Positions 50,952 to 58,984 of a stretch of 64,000 bases of DNA are shown here, in pieces. The stretch's first letter is position 1; every line of letters begins with the position of its first letter. Source of the stretch: Leifsonia sp. 466MF (GTDB lineage: Bacteria > Actinomycetota > Actinomycetes > Actinomycetales > Microbacteriaceae); NCBI RefSeq assembly GCF_900100265.1, contig NZ_LT629696.1, forward strand, positions 62,001 through 126,000, given 5' to 3'. A program made the translations under genes and the position numbers. The notes under the pieces were generated by a model. That model was not told the DNA's origin, made no database searches, and was given only the letters and a program-made list of their open reading frames with translations.

Positions 50952-52393
50952 GCCGCGTCCGTCGTCCCGGTGATGCCGGCCGTCGACTCGATGACGGTCG
51001 CCATCTTCTTGTTCAGCGCCTCGTAGAACATCGAGAGCGGGAACTCGTCGTCCAGCACCTGGTCGGTGTAGCCCTTCGGCGGTCCGGCCAGGACCTCGTC
51101 CGACAGCCCGCGCGCCCAGTTGGAGGCGGGGTGCGGGGTGAGGGTCTCGGTGAGCATCTCGTAGGCCGCCAGCCAGTGCGCCACCTTCGGCCGGTCGATC
51201 GAACGCCAGTACAGGTCGTTGATCCGGTCGCTGAGGGCGATGACCACGTCGGAGACGTTCTCCCAGTCGATGGTGAGCTGGGTGTCCGTCCAGTGCAGCA
51301 CGTCGTGCTGGTGCATCCACGCGAACAGCAGCTGGCCGCCGAGTCCGTCGTAGTTGCGCACGCGGCTGCCGGTGATCGCGAACCGGAAGATGCGGTCGAA
51401 GATCACCGCGTACTGCACCAGGTGCGCGTGGTCGCGGATGGCGCGCTGCGCCTCCGAGAGCTCGGCGTCGGGCAGGGCGCTGAGCTCGCGCTCCAGCTTC
51501 ACCGACTCGCGGAAGGCGGTCAGGTCGCACCGCAGCTCCTCCAGCGAGTAGAGGAAGAACGGCATCCGCTGCTTGATCATGAACGGGTCGAACGGCAGGT
51601 CGCCGCGCATGTGGCTGCGGTCGTGGATGATGTCCCACATCACGAAGGTCTCCTCCGTGAGGTGCTGGTCGTCCAGCATCGCAGCCGCGTCGTCCGGCAG
51701 CTCCAGCTTGGTGATCTCGGCGGCGGCGCGCACCACCCGGCGGTACCGGGCGGCCTCGCGGTCCTGGAAGATGGCACCCCAGGTGAACGCGGGGATCTCG
51801 CGCATGGCCACGGTCTCGGGGAACAGCACCGCCGAGTTGGTGTCGTAACCGGGCGTGAAGTCCACGAACCGCAGGGCGACGAACAGCTTGTTGCCGTAGT
51901 CGCCGGCCTCCAGCTCCGCCACGAACTCCGGCCAGATCACCTCGACCAGCAGGGCCTCGACGTGACGGTCGGGGCTGCCGTTCTGCGTGTACATGGGGAA
52001 CACGACCAGGTGGCCGAGCCCATCCACGCGGTGCTGCTGCGGCTGGAACTCGTTCAGCGCGTCGAGGAAGTCGGGAACGCCGAAGCCCTCGTCCGCCCAG
52101 CGCGTGAAGTCGCGCTGCAGCGCGGCCAGGTAGGACGCGTCGTGCGGGAACGCCGGTGCGAGTGCGGCGATCGAGTCGACGATGGTGCGGACGTGCTCTG
52201 CGGCGGCCGGGCGGTCGGACTCCTGCTCGACCGAGCCGTCCTTCACCTGGAGGGCCTGCAGCGCGACGGCGGCGTCCTTGAGGCGCAGCCAGGCGGGGTC
52301 GTTCGCGACCTCGCGGACCGGGCGGCCGTCCTCGACGACCTCGGGCTCCCCGACAATGGCGTCTGCGGTGAAGTGCTGGACGAATTGAGACAT
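50948..52393 (-). CDS. DUF6421 family protein
   Basis: The 481-residue soluble protein is recognised as the actinobacterial DUF6421 family. Conserved-looking parts include LVVFPMYTQNGSPDRHVEAL, MWDIIHDRSHMRGDLPFDPFM with a striking HDRSH motif that could bind a metal, and LFAWMHQHDVLHWTDTQLTIDW. No known catalytic domain is assigned. GGGAGG precedes the ATG, and TAGGCT upstream may be the -10. It leads a tightly coupled three-gene operon with an SDR and a threonine aldolase, suggesting a shared metabolic path on an amino or carbonyl compound. Confidence 0.88.
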   Translation of the reverse strand: MSQFVQHFTADAIVGEPEVVEDGRPVREVANDPAWLRLKDAAVALQALQVKDGSVEQESDRPAAAEHVRTIVDSIAALAPAFPHDASYLAALQRDFTRWADEGFGVPDFLDALNEFQPQQHRVDGLGHLVVFPMYTQNGSPDRHVEALLVEVIWPEFVAELEAGDYGNKLFVALRFVDFTPGYDTNSAVLFPETVAMREIPAFTWGAIFQDREAARYRRVVRAAAEITKLELPDDAAAMLDDQHLTEETFVMWDIIHDRSHMRGDLPFDPFMIKQRMPFFLYSLEELRCDLTAFRESVKLERELSALPDAELSEAQRAIRDHAHLVQYAVIFDRIFRFAITGSRVRNYDGLGGQLLFAWMHQHDVLHWTDTQLTIDWENVSDVVIALSDRINDLYWRSIDRPKVAHWLAAYEMLTETLTPHPASNWARGLSDEVLAGPPKGYTDQVLDDEFPLSMFYEALNKKMATVIESTAGITGTTDAA

Positions 52394-52557
52394 GACGAAC
52401 CTCCCGTCGTTGGTCGGCCGCTCGCACGCGGCAGGGTGTGGATGTGACGAGCCTATCCGGGGATCGCGAGCGTTTTGTTGTCTCTTCCGGCGGAAAACTG
52501 CGCCGTCCCGCTGCGATGCGCAACAAACCCTTCCGTCACCCCGGCTAGCGTGACGCC

Positions 52558-53019
52558 ATGGAAATCGAGGTGTCAGCGGCGCGCGCGGAGGACGTGCCCG
52601 CAGTGGAACAACTGGTCCGCGAGGCGTACGAGCCGTACGTCGAGCGCATCGGCCGGAAGCCGGGGCCGCTTCTGGATGACTACGCCACGATCGTCGGACA
52701 GGGCCGAGCGCTCGTCGCTCGGGACCGAGGGCGGATCGTCGGGCTGCTCATCACCTCCGTTCGCCCGGACCATCTGCTCGTGGAGAACGTCGCCGTAGCC
52801 GACAGCGTCCGCGGCACGGGTCTAGGTGCGCGGCTGCTCGGGATCGCCGAGAAGCAGGCCCGCGCCGAGGGGCTCGACGAGATCCGCCTCTACACGCACG
52901 AGTTGATGACCGAGAACGTGGCCTACTACCCTCGCCACGGCTTCGTCGAGACGCACCGCCGGACCGACAACGGCTTCCCGCGCGTCTTCTTCTCCCGCCG
53001 ACTCCCCCCGCGCCCCTGA
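52558..53019 (+). CDS. GNAT-family N-acetyltransferase
   Basis: The 153-residue protein is a compact GNAT: VSAARAEDVPAVEQLVREAYEPYVERIG, then LLVENVAVADSVRGTGLGARLLGIAEKQA with the acetyl-CoA loop, and IRLYTHELMTENVAYYPRHGF. It resembles GNATs that act on small molecules. The ATG is leaderless, with TAGCGT exactly 6 nt upstream, and is divergent from the DUF6421 operon. Confidence 0.9.
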   Translation: MEIEVSAARAEDVPAVEQLVREAYEPYVERIGRKPGPLLDDYATIVGQGRALVARDRGRIVGLLITSVRPDHLLVENVAVADSVRGTGLGARLLGIAEKQARAEGLDEIRLYTHELMTENVAYYPRHGFVETHRRTDNGFPRVFFSRRLPPRP

Positions 53020-53038
53020 CCCCCCTCGCTCCTGCCCT

Positions 53039-53126
53039 CACCGTCGAGTCCGCCCCCACCATCGAGTCCGCACAAATTGCACACGAAACGCCGCACGGGC
53101 GTGCAAAGTTTGCGGACTCGACGGTG
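53039..53126. repeat. Compound inverted and direct repeat (element G)
   Basis: Two direct copies of CACCRTCGAGTCCGC (53039-53053 and 53058-53072) both match the inverse of 53112-53126; the first is perfect over 15 nt. The second extends to a 26-nt arm (53058-53083 with 53101-53126) with few mismatches. It separates the GNAT gene from the SDR gene. Confidence 0.72.
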
Positions 53127-53175
53127 GGCGGAGGCCGGAGGCGACGGGAGGGACCGACGCTGCGATGATGGGGGG

Positions 53176-54072
53176 ATGGCGAGAACGGTTCGCGGGGCGC
53201 GTGTACTCATCACCGGCGCGGCCTCGGGCATGGGGCGTCTGTACGCCGAACGCGCCGTGCTCGAAGGCGCGCGAGCGGTCGTGCTCTGGGACCGGGACGA
53301 GGCCGCGCTCACCGAACTGACGCACCGGTTGCGGCGCGAAGTGCTCGCCGGACGCACCGCCGCTGCCTGGGGAGCGCCGCCACGGTCACCGAGCTCGGCG
53401 GCCGGGAAGGCATCCACCAGTGTGCTGCCCTACGTCGTCGACCTAGCGGAGCTCGGCGCGATCGCGCAGAGTGCGCAGGCGGTGCGCAAGGAGCTCGGCG
53501 GGATCGACGTGCTCATCAACAACGCGGGCATCGTGCGGGGGAAGTACTTCTGGGAGCACGACAACGGCGACGACACCCGCCCGACCATGCAGGTCAACGC
53601 TCTCGCCCCGATGTACGTGACGCGGGAGTTTCTGCCCGGGATGCAGCAGAGCCCCCGCGAGGCCCGCATCGTCAACATCGCCTCGGCTGCCGGGACGATC
53701 TCCAACCCGCGCATGAGTGTCTACGCCGCAAGCAAGTGGGCGGTGATCGGCTGGAGCGACAGCGTCCGCCTCGAACTGCAGCAGCAGGGCTACGGCCACG
53801 TGAAGGTCACGACGGTCGCGCCGAGCTACATCGACACGGGGATGTTCGAGGGCGCCCGCGGGCCGCTCCTGACCCCGGTGATGAGCCCCGAGTACGTGGT
53901 CGACCGGGTCTGGCGGGCGATGCTCGCGGGCCGTCCGATGCTGATGCTCCCCTGGACGGTCGGGCTGGCCCGGACCCTCCGCGGCGTGCTCCCTACCCGT
54001 GCGTGGGACGCCGTCGCCGGCCGCGTCTTCGGCGTCTACGACTCGATGGAGGGGTTCACGGGCCGCCAATAG
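53176..54072 (+). CDS. Short-chain dehydrogenase/reductase
   Basis: The 298-residue classical SDR shows VLITGAASGMGRLYAERAV, VLINNAGIVRGKYF, catalytic Ser in IVNIASAAGTIS, and YAASKWAVIGWSDSVRLEL. A poorly ordered insert at about 60-82 (GAPPRSPSSAAGKAS) is unusual. The C-terminus has PWTVGLARTLRGVLPTRAWD, a membrane-associating pattern seen in lipid-acting SDRs. GGGGGG precedes the ATG. The last codons and stop lie inside the first copy of the 27-bp repeat. Confidence 0.88.
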   Translation: MARTVRGARVLITGAASGMGRLYAERAVLEGARAVVLWDRDEAALTELTHRLRREVLAGRTAAAWGAPPRSPSSAAGKASTSVLPYVVDLAELGAIAQSAQAVRKELGGIDVLINNAGIVRGKYFWEHDNGDDTRPTMQVNALAPMYVTREFLPGMQQSPREARIVNIASAAGTISNPRMSVYAASKWAVIGWSDSVRLELQQQGYGHVKVTTVAPSYIDTGMFEGARGPLLTPVMSPEYVVDRVWRAMLAGRPMLMLPWTVGLARTLRGVLPTRAWDAVAGRVFGVYDSMEGFTGRQ

Positions 54073-54085
54073 CCCGCGTCGGTAC
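54059..54085 (+). repeat. 27-bp direct repeat, left copy
   Basis: The sequence starts CGGGCCGCCAATAGCCCG and continues to 54085. It is identical base for base to 55605-55631. This copy contains the last codons and stop of the SDR gene. The two copies flank the MFS gene, 1546 bp apart, as left by insertion or integration. Confidence 0.92.
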
Positions 54086-54285
54086 GGTCCGTTCACATCC
54101 GTGTGACTGGCGTGATGGTGGCCGCAATCGGCGCAGCGTGAATCTGCCCGTTGGAGCCGAGAGTCCCCGGAATCGGCCGCAGCTCGCATCGATCTTCGGG
54201 GTCGGTCGACTTGTCCCCGGACGGGCCGCTGGCTAGTTTTCGAGCGCGCGCATCGCGCGCTTTCGCATGGGAGGGGCAACAGGTT
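54086..54285. other. Leader region of the MFS gene
   Basis: The 200 bases between the left repeat and the GTG at 54286 contain no supported gene. Composition is more mixed than in flanking genes. A GAGCGCGCG/CGCGCGCTTT self-complementary stretch lies at about 54243-54263. GGGAGGGG at 54269 is the ribosome-binding site. An in-frame upstream extension (from 54151) is not needed. Confidence 0.45.
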
Positions 54286-55563
54286 GTGACCGACGTAACC
54301 CCGGTTCCTCCGGGGCTATGGAACCGTGATTTCAAGCGCCTCTGGTGGAGCGAAGCGATCTCGTTTTTTGGAAGCCAGCTCACGCTGTTCGCGATTCCGA
54401 TCGTCGCGCTCGAGTACCTGCATGCGTCCGCCTCCGAGGTCGCATGGATCACCACCGCGGCGGGCATCGGGACGCTCGTGTTTCTCGGATTTCTAGCACC
54501 CTGGACCGACAGGGGTCGAAGGACGCGGTTCCTGTTCCTGATGTCCGTGCTCCGGGCCGCCGTGCTGGGAGTCATCGGGCTCCTGTTCTTTGCTGACCAC
54601 CTTTCGCTTCTCGTGCTCGCCCTCGCGGCCGGCCTGATCTCCGGTCTCACAGGTTTGTATGACAGCGCATTCTCGGCTCTTGTGCCGGGCATCGTGCACC
54701 GGTCCAGGTTGCCGGCGGCGAATACCTGGGTCGCGGGCATCCGCTCCGCCGGAGACATCGGCGCAGGCGCGACCGCCGGCATTCTCCTGCAGATATTCTC
54801 GCCACTGGCGTTGTTCCTGGCGGACGCTGTCACGTACGTCATCTCCGCTTTCTCGGTGCGTCGCGTTAGCGAGGCGGAGCCGGAGCCGGAGGAACGCCTC
54901 ACGGTGAGGCGCTATGCATCGTCCATCGTCGCTGGGTTTCGGATGCTCTATCGGAGCACGGTGCTCTGGCCGCTGACCCTGGCCATCGCGCACTTCAATC
55001 TCTTCACCGCAGCGATTCAGGCGATCTACATCACTCATGCACTTCGGTCGGGATCGATGAGCCCGGCGGAAGTCGGAGTTGCAGGCGCTCTGGGCGGGGT
55101 GCTCGGGCTCCTTTCGATGGCGGCCGCTCCGCGTATCTGGGATCGCCTGCGACCGATCACTGCGCTGGCCCTGACCTTCGCTCTTCCCGCTGTGGCGGGT
55201 ATCGGGATGCTCGCGCTCGTTCCAGGTCGCACCGTCCTCAACGTGGCCCTTCTTGCGCTCTCGCTGGGTCTGTGGGCAGCGAGCGTCATGACGAACGTGA
55301 CCGGCACGGAGACACTGAAACAGGTACTGGTGCCGGAGCGTGCGTTGGGCTCTTATTCCGCGGCCAGCCGCATCGTCACCTGGGGGATCGACCCGCTGGG
55401 GGCCGCTCTTGCGGCGGTCCTGACCCTGGTGTTTCCGACCGGCGTTGTCCTCGCTCTGGCCAGTCTGGGGATCCTCACCTCCGCAGCATGGGTGCTCGCC
55501 TCACGAGCCGTTCGCCGTTTGCCTCGCCTGGCCAGCATTTCGGCGTCTGACGCGGCAGGGTGA
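54286..55563 (+). CDS. MFS exporter (EntS/MFS_3-like)
   Basis: The 425-residue protein has about twelve membrane segments. LWNRDFKRLWWSEAISFFGSQ at the start is typical of MFS_3-type drug or siderophore exporters. APWTDRGRRTRFLFLMSVLRAAVLG is the loop 2-3 motif, and a central charged loop contains EAEPEPEERLTVRRYASSI. The GTG has GGGAGGGG 9 nt upstream. Codon use is less GC-biased than in neighbours (more TTT, TCT, TTG). It lies between exact 27-bp repeats, so the cassette was probably acquired. It may export a drug or siderophore. Confidence 0.88.
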   Translation: MTDVTPVPPGLWNRDFKRLWWSEAISFFGSQLTLFAIPIVALEYLHASASEVAWITTAAGIGTLVFLGFLAPWTDRGRRTRFLFLMSVLRAAVLGVIGLLFFADHLSLLVLALAAGLISGLTGLYDSAFSALVPGIVHRSRLPAANTWVAGIRSAGDIGAGATAGILLQIFSPLALFLADAVTYVISAFSVRRVSEAEPEPEERLTVRRYASSIVAGFRMLYRSTVLWPLTLAIAHFNLFTAAIQAIYITHALRSGSMSPAEVGVAGALGGVLGLLSMAAAPRIWDRLRPITALALTFALPAVAGIGMLALVPGRTVLNVALLALSLGLWAASVMTNVTGTETLKQVLVPERALGSYSAASRIVTWGIDPLGAALAAVLTLVFPTGVVLALASLGILTSAAWVLASRAVRRLPRLASISASDAAG

Positions 55564-55604
55564 CCGGCGTGAGGGCCGCGATAAGGCTTTGCACTTCGGG
55601 GCAT

Positions 55605-55631
55605 CGGGCCGCCAATAGCCCGCGTCGGTAC
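55605..55631 (+). repeat. 27-bp direct repeat, right copy
   Basis: It is identical to 54059-54085 and carries a useless copy of the SDR gene's last codons and TAG. The sequence just right of it (promoter of the APC permease) is presumably what followed the SDR gene before insertion. Confidence 0.92.
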
Positions 55632-55640
55632 TCCCATTTC

Positions 55641-55654
55641 TGTGAGAACTCACA
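55641..55654. promoter_or_regulatory. Palindrome in the APC permease promoter
   Basis: TGTGAG-AA-CTCACA is a perfect dyad. A -10-like TACAGT follows directly at 55655-55660, so a bound protein would block transcription of the permease at 55694. The regulator is unknown. Confidence 0.55.
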
Positions 55655-55693
55655 TACAGTGGCTCCCCGAGCGAACGTCGAAGGGAGCCGACC

Positions 55694-57121
55694 GTGAGCG
55701 ATCCGTCGTGGACCCAGGTGGTCAAGACCGTCGAGCCGGAACAGCCGGAGCTGAAACGAGCCCTCGGGCCGGGTCTGCTGCTGCTGTTCATCGTCGGCGA
55801 CATTCTCGGCACGGGCGTGTACGCCCTGACCGGTCAGGTCGCCGCGGAGGTGGGAGGCGCGGCGTGGCTGCCGTTCCTGCTGGCGTTCGCCGTGGCGACC
55901 GTGACCGCCTTCTCCTACCTGGAGCTGGTCACCAAGTATCCGCAAGCCGCGGGCGCCGCTCTGTATACGCATAAAGCGTTCGGCATCCACTTCTTCACGT
56001 TCATCGTGTGCTTCATCGTCATGACGTCCGGCATCACGTCGGCATCGACGGCGTCGCGCGCATTCGCGGTGAACCTCACCGTCGGCTTCGGCATCCCGGA
56101 TGACAACGTGACGACCCTGCTCATCGCCCTCGCCTTCATCGTGCTCATCATGCTGGTGAACCTTCGCGGCGTCTCCGAGAGCGTGTGGCTCAACGTCGTG
56201 CTCACCCTCGTGGAGCTCTCCGGTCTGCTGCTGGTGATCTTCATCGGGCTCTGGGCGATCGGCGGCGGCAACGCGGACTGGTCGCAGGTGGTGGCGTTCG
56301 AGACGCCGGAGGACAAGGGCGTTCTGCTGGCCGTGAGCACGGCGACCTCGCTGGCGTTCTTCGCCATGGTCGGCTTCGAGGATTCGGTCAACATGGCCGA
56401 GGAGACGAAGGAACCGAGCCGGATCTTCCCGAAGATGATGTTGAGCGGGCTCGGCATCGCGGCGGTCATCTACGTGCTGGTGTCGATCACCGTCGTCGCG
56501 CTGGTCCCGATCGGCCAGCTGGCCGGGAGCGAGACGCCGCTGGTGCTGGCCGTCGAGGCGGCGGCGCCGGGCTTCCCGATCAACGACCTGCTGCCGTTCA
56601 TCTCGATGTTCGCCGTGGCAAACACCGCTCTCATCAACATGATGATGGCGAGCCGCCTGCTCTACGGCATGAGCCGCCAGAACGTGCTTCCGCCGTTCTT
56701 GGCGAAGGTGTCGCCGAAGCGCCGGACGCCGTGGACGGCCATCCTGTTCACCACGGCGCTCGCCGTCGCCCTGATCATCTACGTGTCGCTCGACCCGAAG
56801 GGCTCGATCGTCGCGCTGCTCGGAGGCACGACATCCCTGCTTCTGCTGGCGGTGTTCGCGGTCGTCAACGTGGCCGTGCTGGTGCTGCGCAAGCAGCCGG
56901 TGGACCACAAGCACTTCCGGTCGCCGACCGTGCTGCCGATCATCGGCGCGATCACCTGCCTGTATCTGGTGTTCCCATGGACCTCCGGCCGCCCGGTCGG
57001 CCAGTACACGATCGCGCTCGGGCTCCTCGGCATCGGCATCCTGCTGTGGATCGTCGAGCGGATCTACTCCGCGGTCGCCCGCCGGCGCTCGACACAAGAG
57101 AAGGTCGACTCGGCCCGCTGA
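55694..57121 (+). CDS. APC-family amino acid permease
   Basis: The 475-residue protein has about twelve membrane segments. LKRALGPGLLLLFIVGDILGTGVYALTG matches the cationic/basic amino acid permease group. The central motif is FFAMVGFEDSVNMAEETKEPSRIFP, and YGMSRQNVLPPFL lies in the second half. AAGGGAG precedes the GTG. It is the third APC permease in the window and has its own operator-like palindrome. Confidence 0.91.
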   Translation: MSDPSWTQVVKTVEPEQPELKRALGPGLLLLFIVGDILGTGVYALTGQVAAEVGGAAWLPFLLAFAVATVTAFSYLELVTKYPQAAGAALYTHKAFGIHFFTFIVCFIVMTSGITSASTASRAFAVNLTVGFGIPDDNVTTLLIALAFIVLIMLVNLRGVSESVWLNVVLTLVELSGLLLVIFIGLWAIGGGNADWSQVVAFETPEDKGVLLAVSTATSLAFFAMVGFEDSVNMAEETKEPSRIFPKMMLSGLGIAAVIYVLVSITVVALVPIGQLAGSETPLVLAVEAAAPGFPINDLLPFISMFAVANTALINMMMASRLLYGMSRQNVLPPFLAKVSPKRRTPWTAILFTTALAVALIIYVSLDPKGSIVALLGGTTSLLLLAVFAVVNVAVLVLRKQPVDHKHFRSPTVLPIIGAITCLYLVFPWTSGRPVGQYTIALGLLGIGILLWIVERIYSAVARRRSTQEKVDSAR

Positions 57122-57130
57122 CCCGCGTGC

Positions 57131-57160
57131 GACGCCTGATCGCCTGCGCGGTCAGGCGTC
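57131..57160. terminator. Hairpin between convergent genes
   Basis: GACGCCTGA (57131-57139) pairs with TCAGGCGTC (57152-57160), loop 12 nt. It overlaps the stop codon of the minus-strand gene and can end both transcripts. Confidence 0.6.
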
Positions 57161-57403
57161 GCCGGCGCGGTGACCCGGGTCGCCGCGCTCGACGATCGCG
57201 GCGGGGTCGAGGTCGTCCTCCGGCGGCACGGGGATGTCTCCCACGTCGTCGGGGCCGCCGGTGCCCGGGCGCACGGCGGCGCCGTCCGACTCCTCCTGCT
57301 TGACCTCCGTCTCGCGCTCGCTCGCTGGGCTGTACGAGCGGTCCTTCGCGGTCTGGTCGGCGTCGCTCTGGTGCTCGTCGGGGGCATCCGGTGTCGCGTT
57401 CAT
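57152..57403 (-). CDS. Small acidic protein, unknown function
   Basis: The 83-residue product is hydrophilic and acidic (DAPDEHQSDADQTAKDRSYS, then DDVGDIPVPPEDDLDPA) with no membrane segment, and is probably disordered. Similar small acidic proteins accompany stress genes in Microbacteriaceae, but I recognise no family. The ATG has TACCGT 7 nt upstream, so it is probably leaderless. It is divergent from the stress-type SDR. Confidence 0.6.
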   Translation of the reverse strand: MNATPDAPDEHQSDADQTAKDRSYSPASERETEVKQEESDGAAVRPGTGGPDDVGDIPVPPEDDLDPAAIVERGDPGHRAGDA

Positions 57404-57498
57404 TGGAGGGACGGTACGCGCACATCCCGAGCCGCCCAAGCCCCTGACGTGGTGCGGAAGCGGGTGTTCCGTGGAGGTACACGAATGGAGGTCGATGG

Positions 57499-58338
57499 AT
57501 GTCTTTCCCTGAACAGCAGCAGCAGCCGCCCGGTACCACCGACGCGATGGACCCGCGCCCTGACCACGGCGAGCAGAGCTACCGCGGCAGCGGCAAACTG
57601 ACCGGCAAGGTCGCGCTCATCACCGGCGCGGACAGCGGCATCGGCAAGGCGGTCGCCATCGCCTACGCCCGCGAGGGAGCCGATGTCGCCATCTCGTACC
57701 TGAGCGAGGACGACGACGCCGAGGACACCGCGAAGTGGGTGCGCGAGGCCGGACGGAAGGCCCTGCTGCTGCCCGGCGACGTCTCCGACCCGCAGCACTG
57801 CCGGGACATCGTCGCGAAGACCGTGGAGGAGCTCGGCGGCATCGACGTTCTCGTCAGCAACGCGGCGTACCAGATGACGCACGAGTCGCTGGAGGAGATC
57901 CCGGACGAGGAGTGGGATCACACCATCGCGACGAACGTCTCCGCCTTCTTCCACCTGGCGAAGGCATCCGTGCCGCACATGAAGCCGGGCGCGAGCATCA
58001 TCGGCTCGTCGTCGGTGAACTCCGACATGCCCTCTCCGACACTGCTTCCGTACGCGGCGACGAAGGCGGCCATCGCCAACATGACGGCATCGCTCGCGCA
58101 GCTGCTCGGTGAGAAGGGCATCCGGGCCAACAGCGTCGCGCCGGGTCCCATCTGGACGCCGCTCATCCCCTCCACCATGCCGGTGGAGAAGGTGAGCCAG
58201 TTCGGGAGCGACACCCCGTTCGGGCGGGCGGGCCAGCCGGCCGAGCTGGCGTCGGTCTACGTGCTGCTGGCGTCCGACGAGGGCTCGTACATCTCGGGCG
58301 CGCGGATCGCCGTCACCGGCGGGCGTCCCATCCTGTAG
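57499..58338 (+). CDS. SDR oxidoreductase, general-stress type (YdaD/GSP39-like)
   Basis: The 279-residue SDR has a Gln/Pro-rich N-terminal extension (MSFPEQQQQPPGTTDAMDPR and more), characteristic of stress SDRs such as B. subtilis GSP39. The core shows ALITGADSGIGKAVAIAYAREGADVA, VLVSNAAYQMTHESL, SIIGSSSVNS and YAATKAA. AVTGGRPIL ends the protein. GGAGG precedes the ATG. A perfect 17-bp terminator follows. Confidence 0.9.
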   Translation: MSFPEQQQQPPGTTDAMDPRPDHGEQSYRGSGKLTGKVALITGADSGIGKAVAIAYAREGADVAISYLSEDDDAEDTAKWVREAGRKALLLPGDVSDPQHCRDIVAKTVEELGGIDVLVSNAAYQMTHESLEEIPDEEWDHTIATNVSAFFHLAKASVPHMKPGASIIGSSSVNSDMPSPTLLPYAATKAAIANMTASLAQLLGEKGIRANSVAPGPIWTPLIPSTMPVEKVSQFGSDTPFGRAGQPAELASVYVLLASDEGSYISGARIAVTGGRPIL

Positions 58339-58350
58339 TCGGCGGATACG

Positions 58351-58389
58351 GAGAACGGCGCCGGTGCAGATCGCACCGGCGCCGTTCTC
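58351..58389. terminator. Bidirectional terminator, 17-bp perfect stem
   Basis: GAGAACGGCGCCGGTGC (58351-58367) pairs exactly with 58373-58389; the loop is 5 nt. It lies between the convergent SDR and SRPBCC genes. Confidence 0.88.
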
Positions 58390-58415
58390 GTCGCTCCAGG
58401 GGAGGAGCGGACGGA

Positions 58416-58883
58416 TCAGACCGTGTCGCCGCGGTCCACCTCGCCGCGCCAGGCACCCGTCTCGGTGCCCTGCGACTCGATGAACTTCTTGAAGTTCTCC
58501 AGGTCCTTCTTCACGGCGTGGTCGTCGAGGCCGAACACGGACCCGATCTTCTCGAGCGCGTCGGACGGCGCCCACTCCAGCTGCACCGTCACCTTGGTCT
58601 CGGTGTCGGAGAGCCGGTGGAAAGTCACGACGCCCGCGTGCTCCGTGTCACCGGCGACGGACTTCCACGCCACCCGCTCGTCCGGAAGCTGCTCGGTGAT
58701 GACCGTGTCGAACTGCCGCTCCGCGCCGCCGATCTTCACGCGCCAGTGGTTGGTGGTGTCGTCGACCTGGCGGATCTCCTCGACCTCGTCGAGGAAGTGC
58801 GGGAAGGACTCGAACTGGGTCCACTGGTTGTACGCCGTCGAGACCGGCACGTTGACGTCGATGGACTTGGTCACTGCAGCCAT
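58416..58883 (-). CDS. SRPBCC-family (START/polyketide cyclase-like) protein
   Basis: The 155-residue protein is a single helix-grip domain: TKSIDVNVPVSTAYNQWTQFESFPHFLDEVEEI, then HWRVKIGGAERQFDTVITEQLPDERVAWKS, and a final helix LEKIGSVFGLDDHAVKKDLENFKKFIE. This matches cyclase/dehydrase-type SRPBCC proteins that bind hydrophobic ligands. AAAGGAG precedes the ATG at 58883. The function is unknown; its position next to the stress SDR suggests a stress role. Confidence 0.85.
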   Translation of the reverse strand: MAAVTKSIDVNVPVSTAYNQWTQFESFPHFLDEVEEIRQVDDTTNHWRVKIGGAERQFDTVITEQLPDERVAWKSVAGDTEHAGVVTFHRLSDTETKVTVQLEWAPSDALEKIGSVFGLDDHAVKKDLENFKKFIESQGTETGAWRGEVDRGDTV

Positions 58884-58984
58884 TACGGCTCCTTTCGCTG
58901 TCATCTGGGTTCCGGGACGACGGTAGGCCCGGCAGCGAATGGGTATAGACCCTGGACTTCACAGGTGGATCGTGCGACGAGCGC

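Noticed and set aside
54059..55631. Insertion sequence carrying the MFS gene
   Set aside because: No transposase and no terminal inverted repeats were found; the flanking repeats are direct and 27 bp, longer than usual target duplications.
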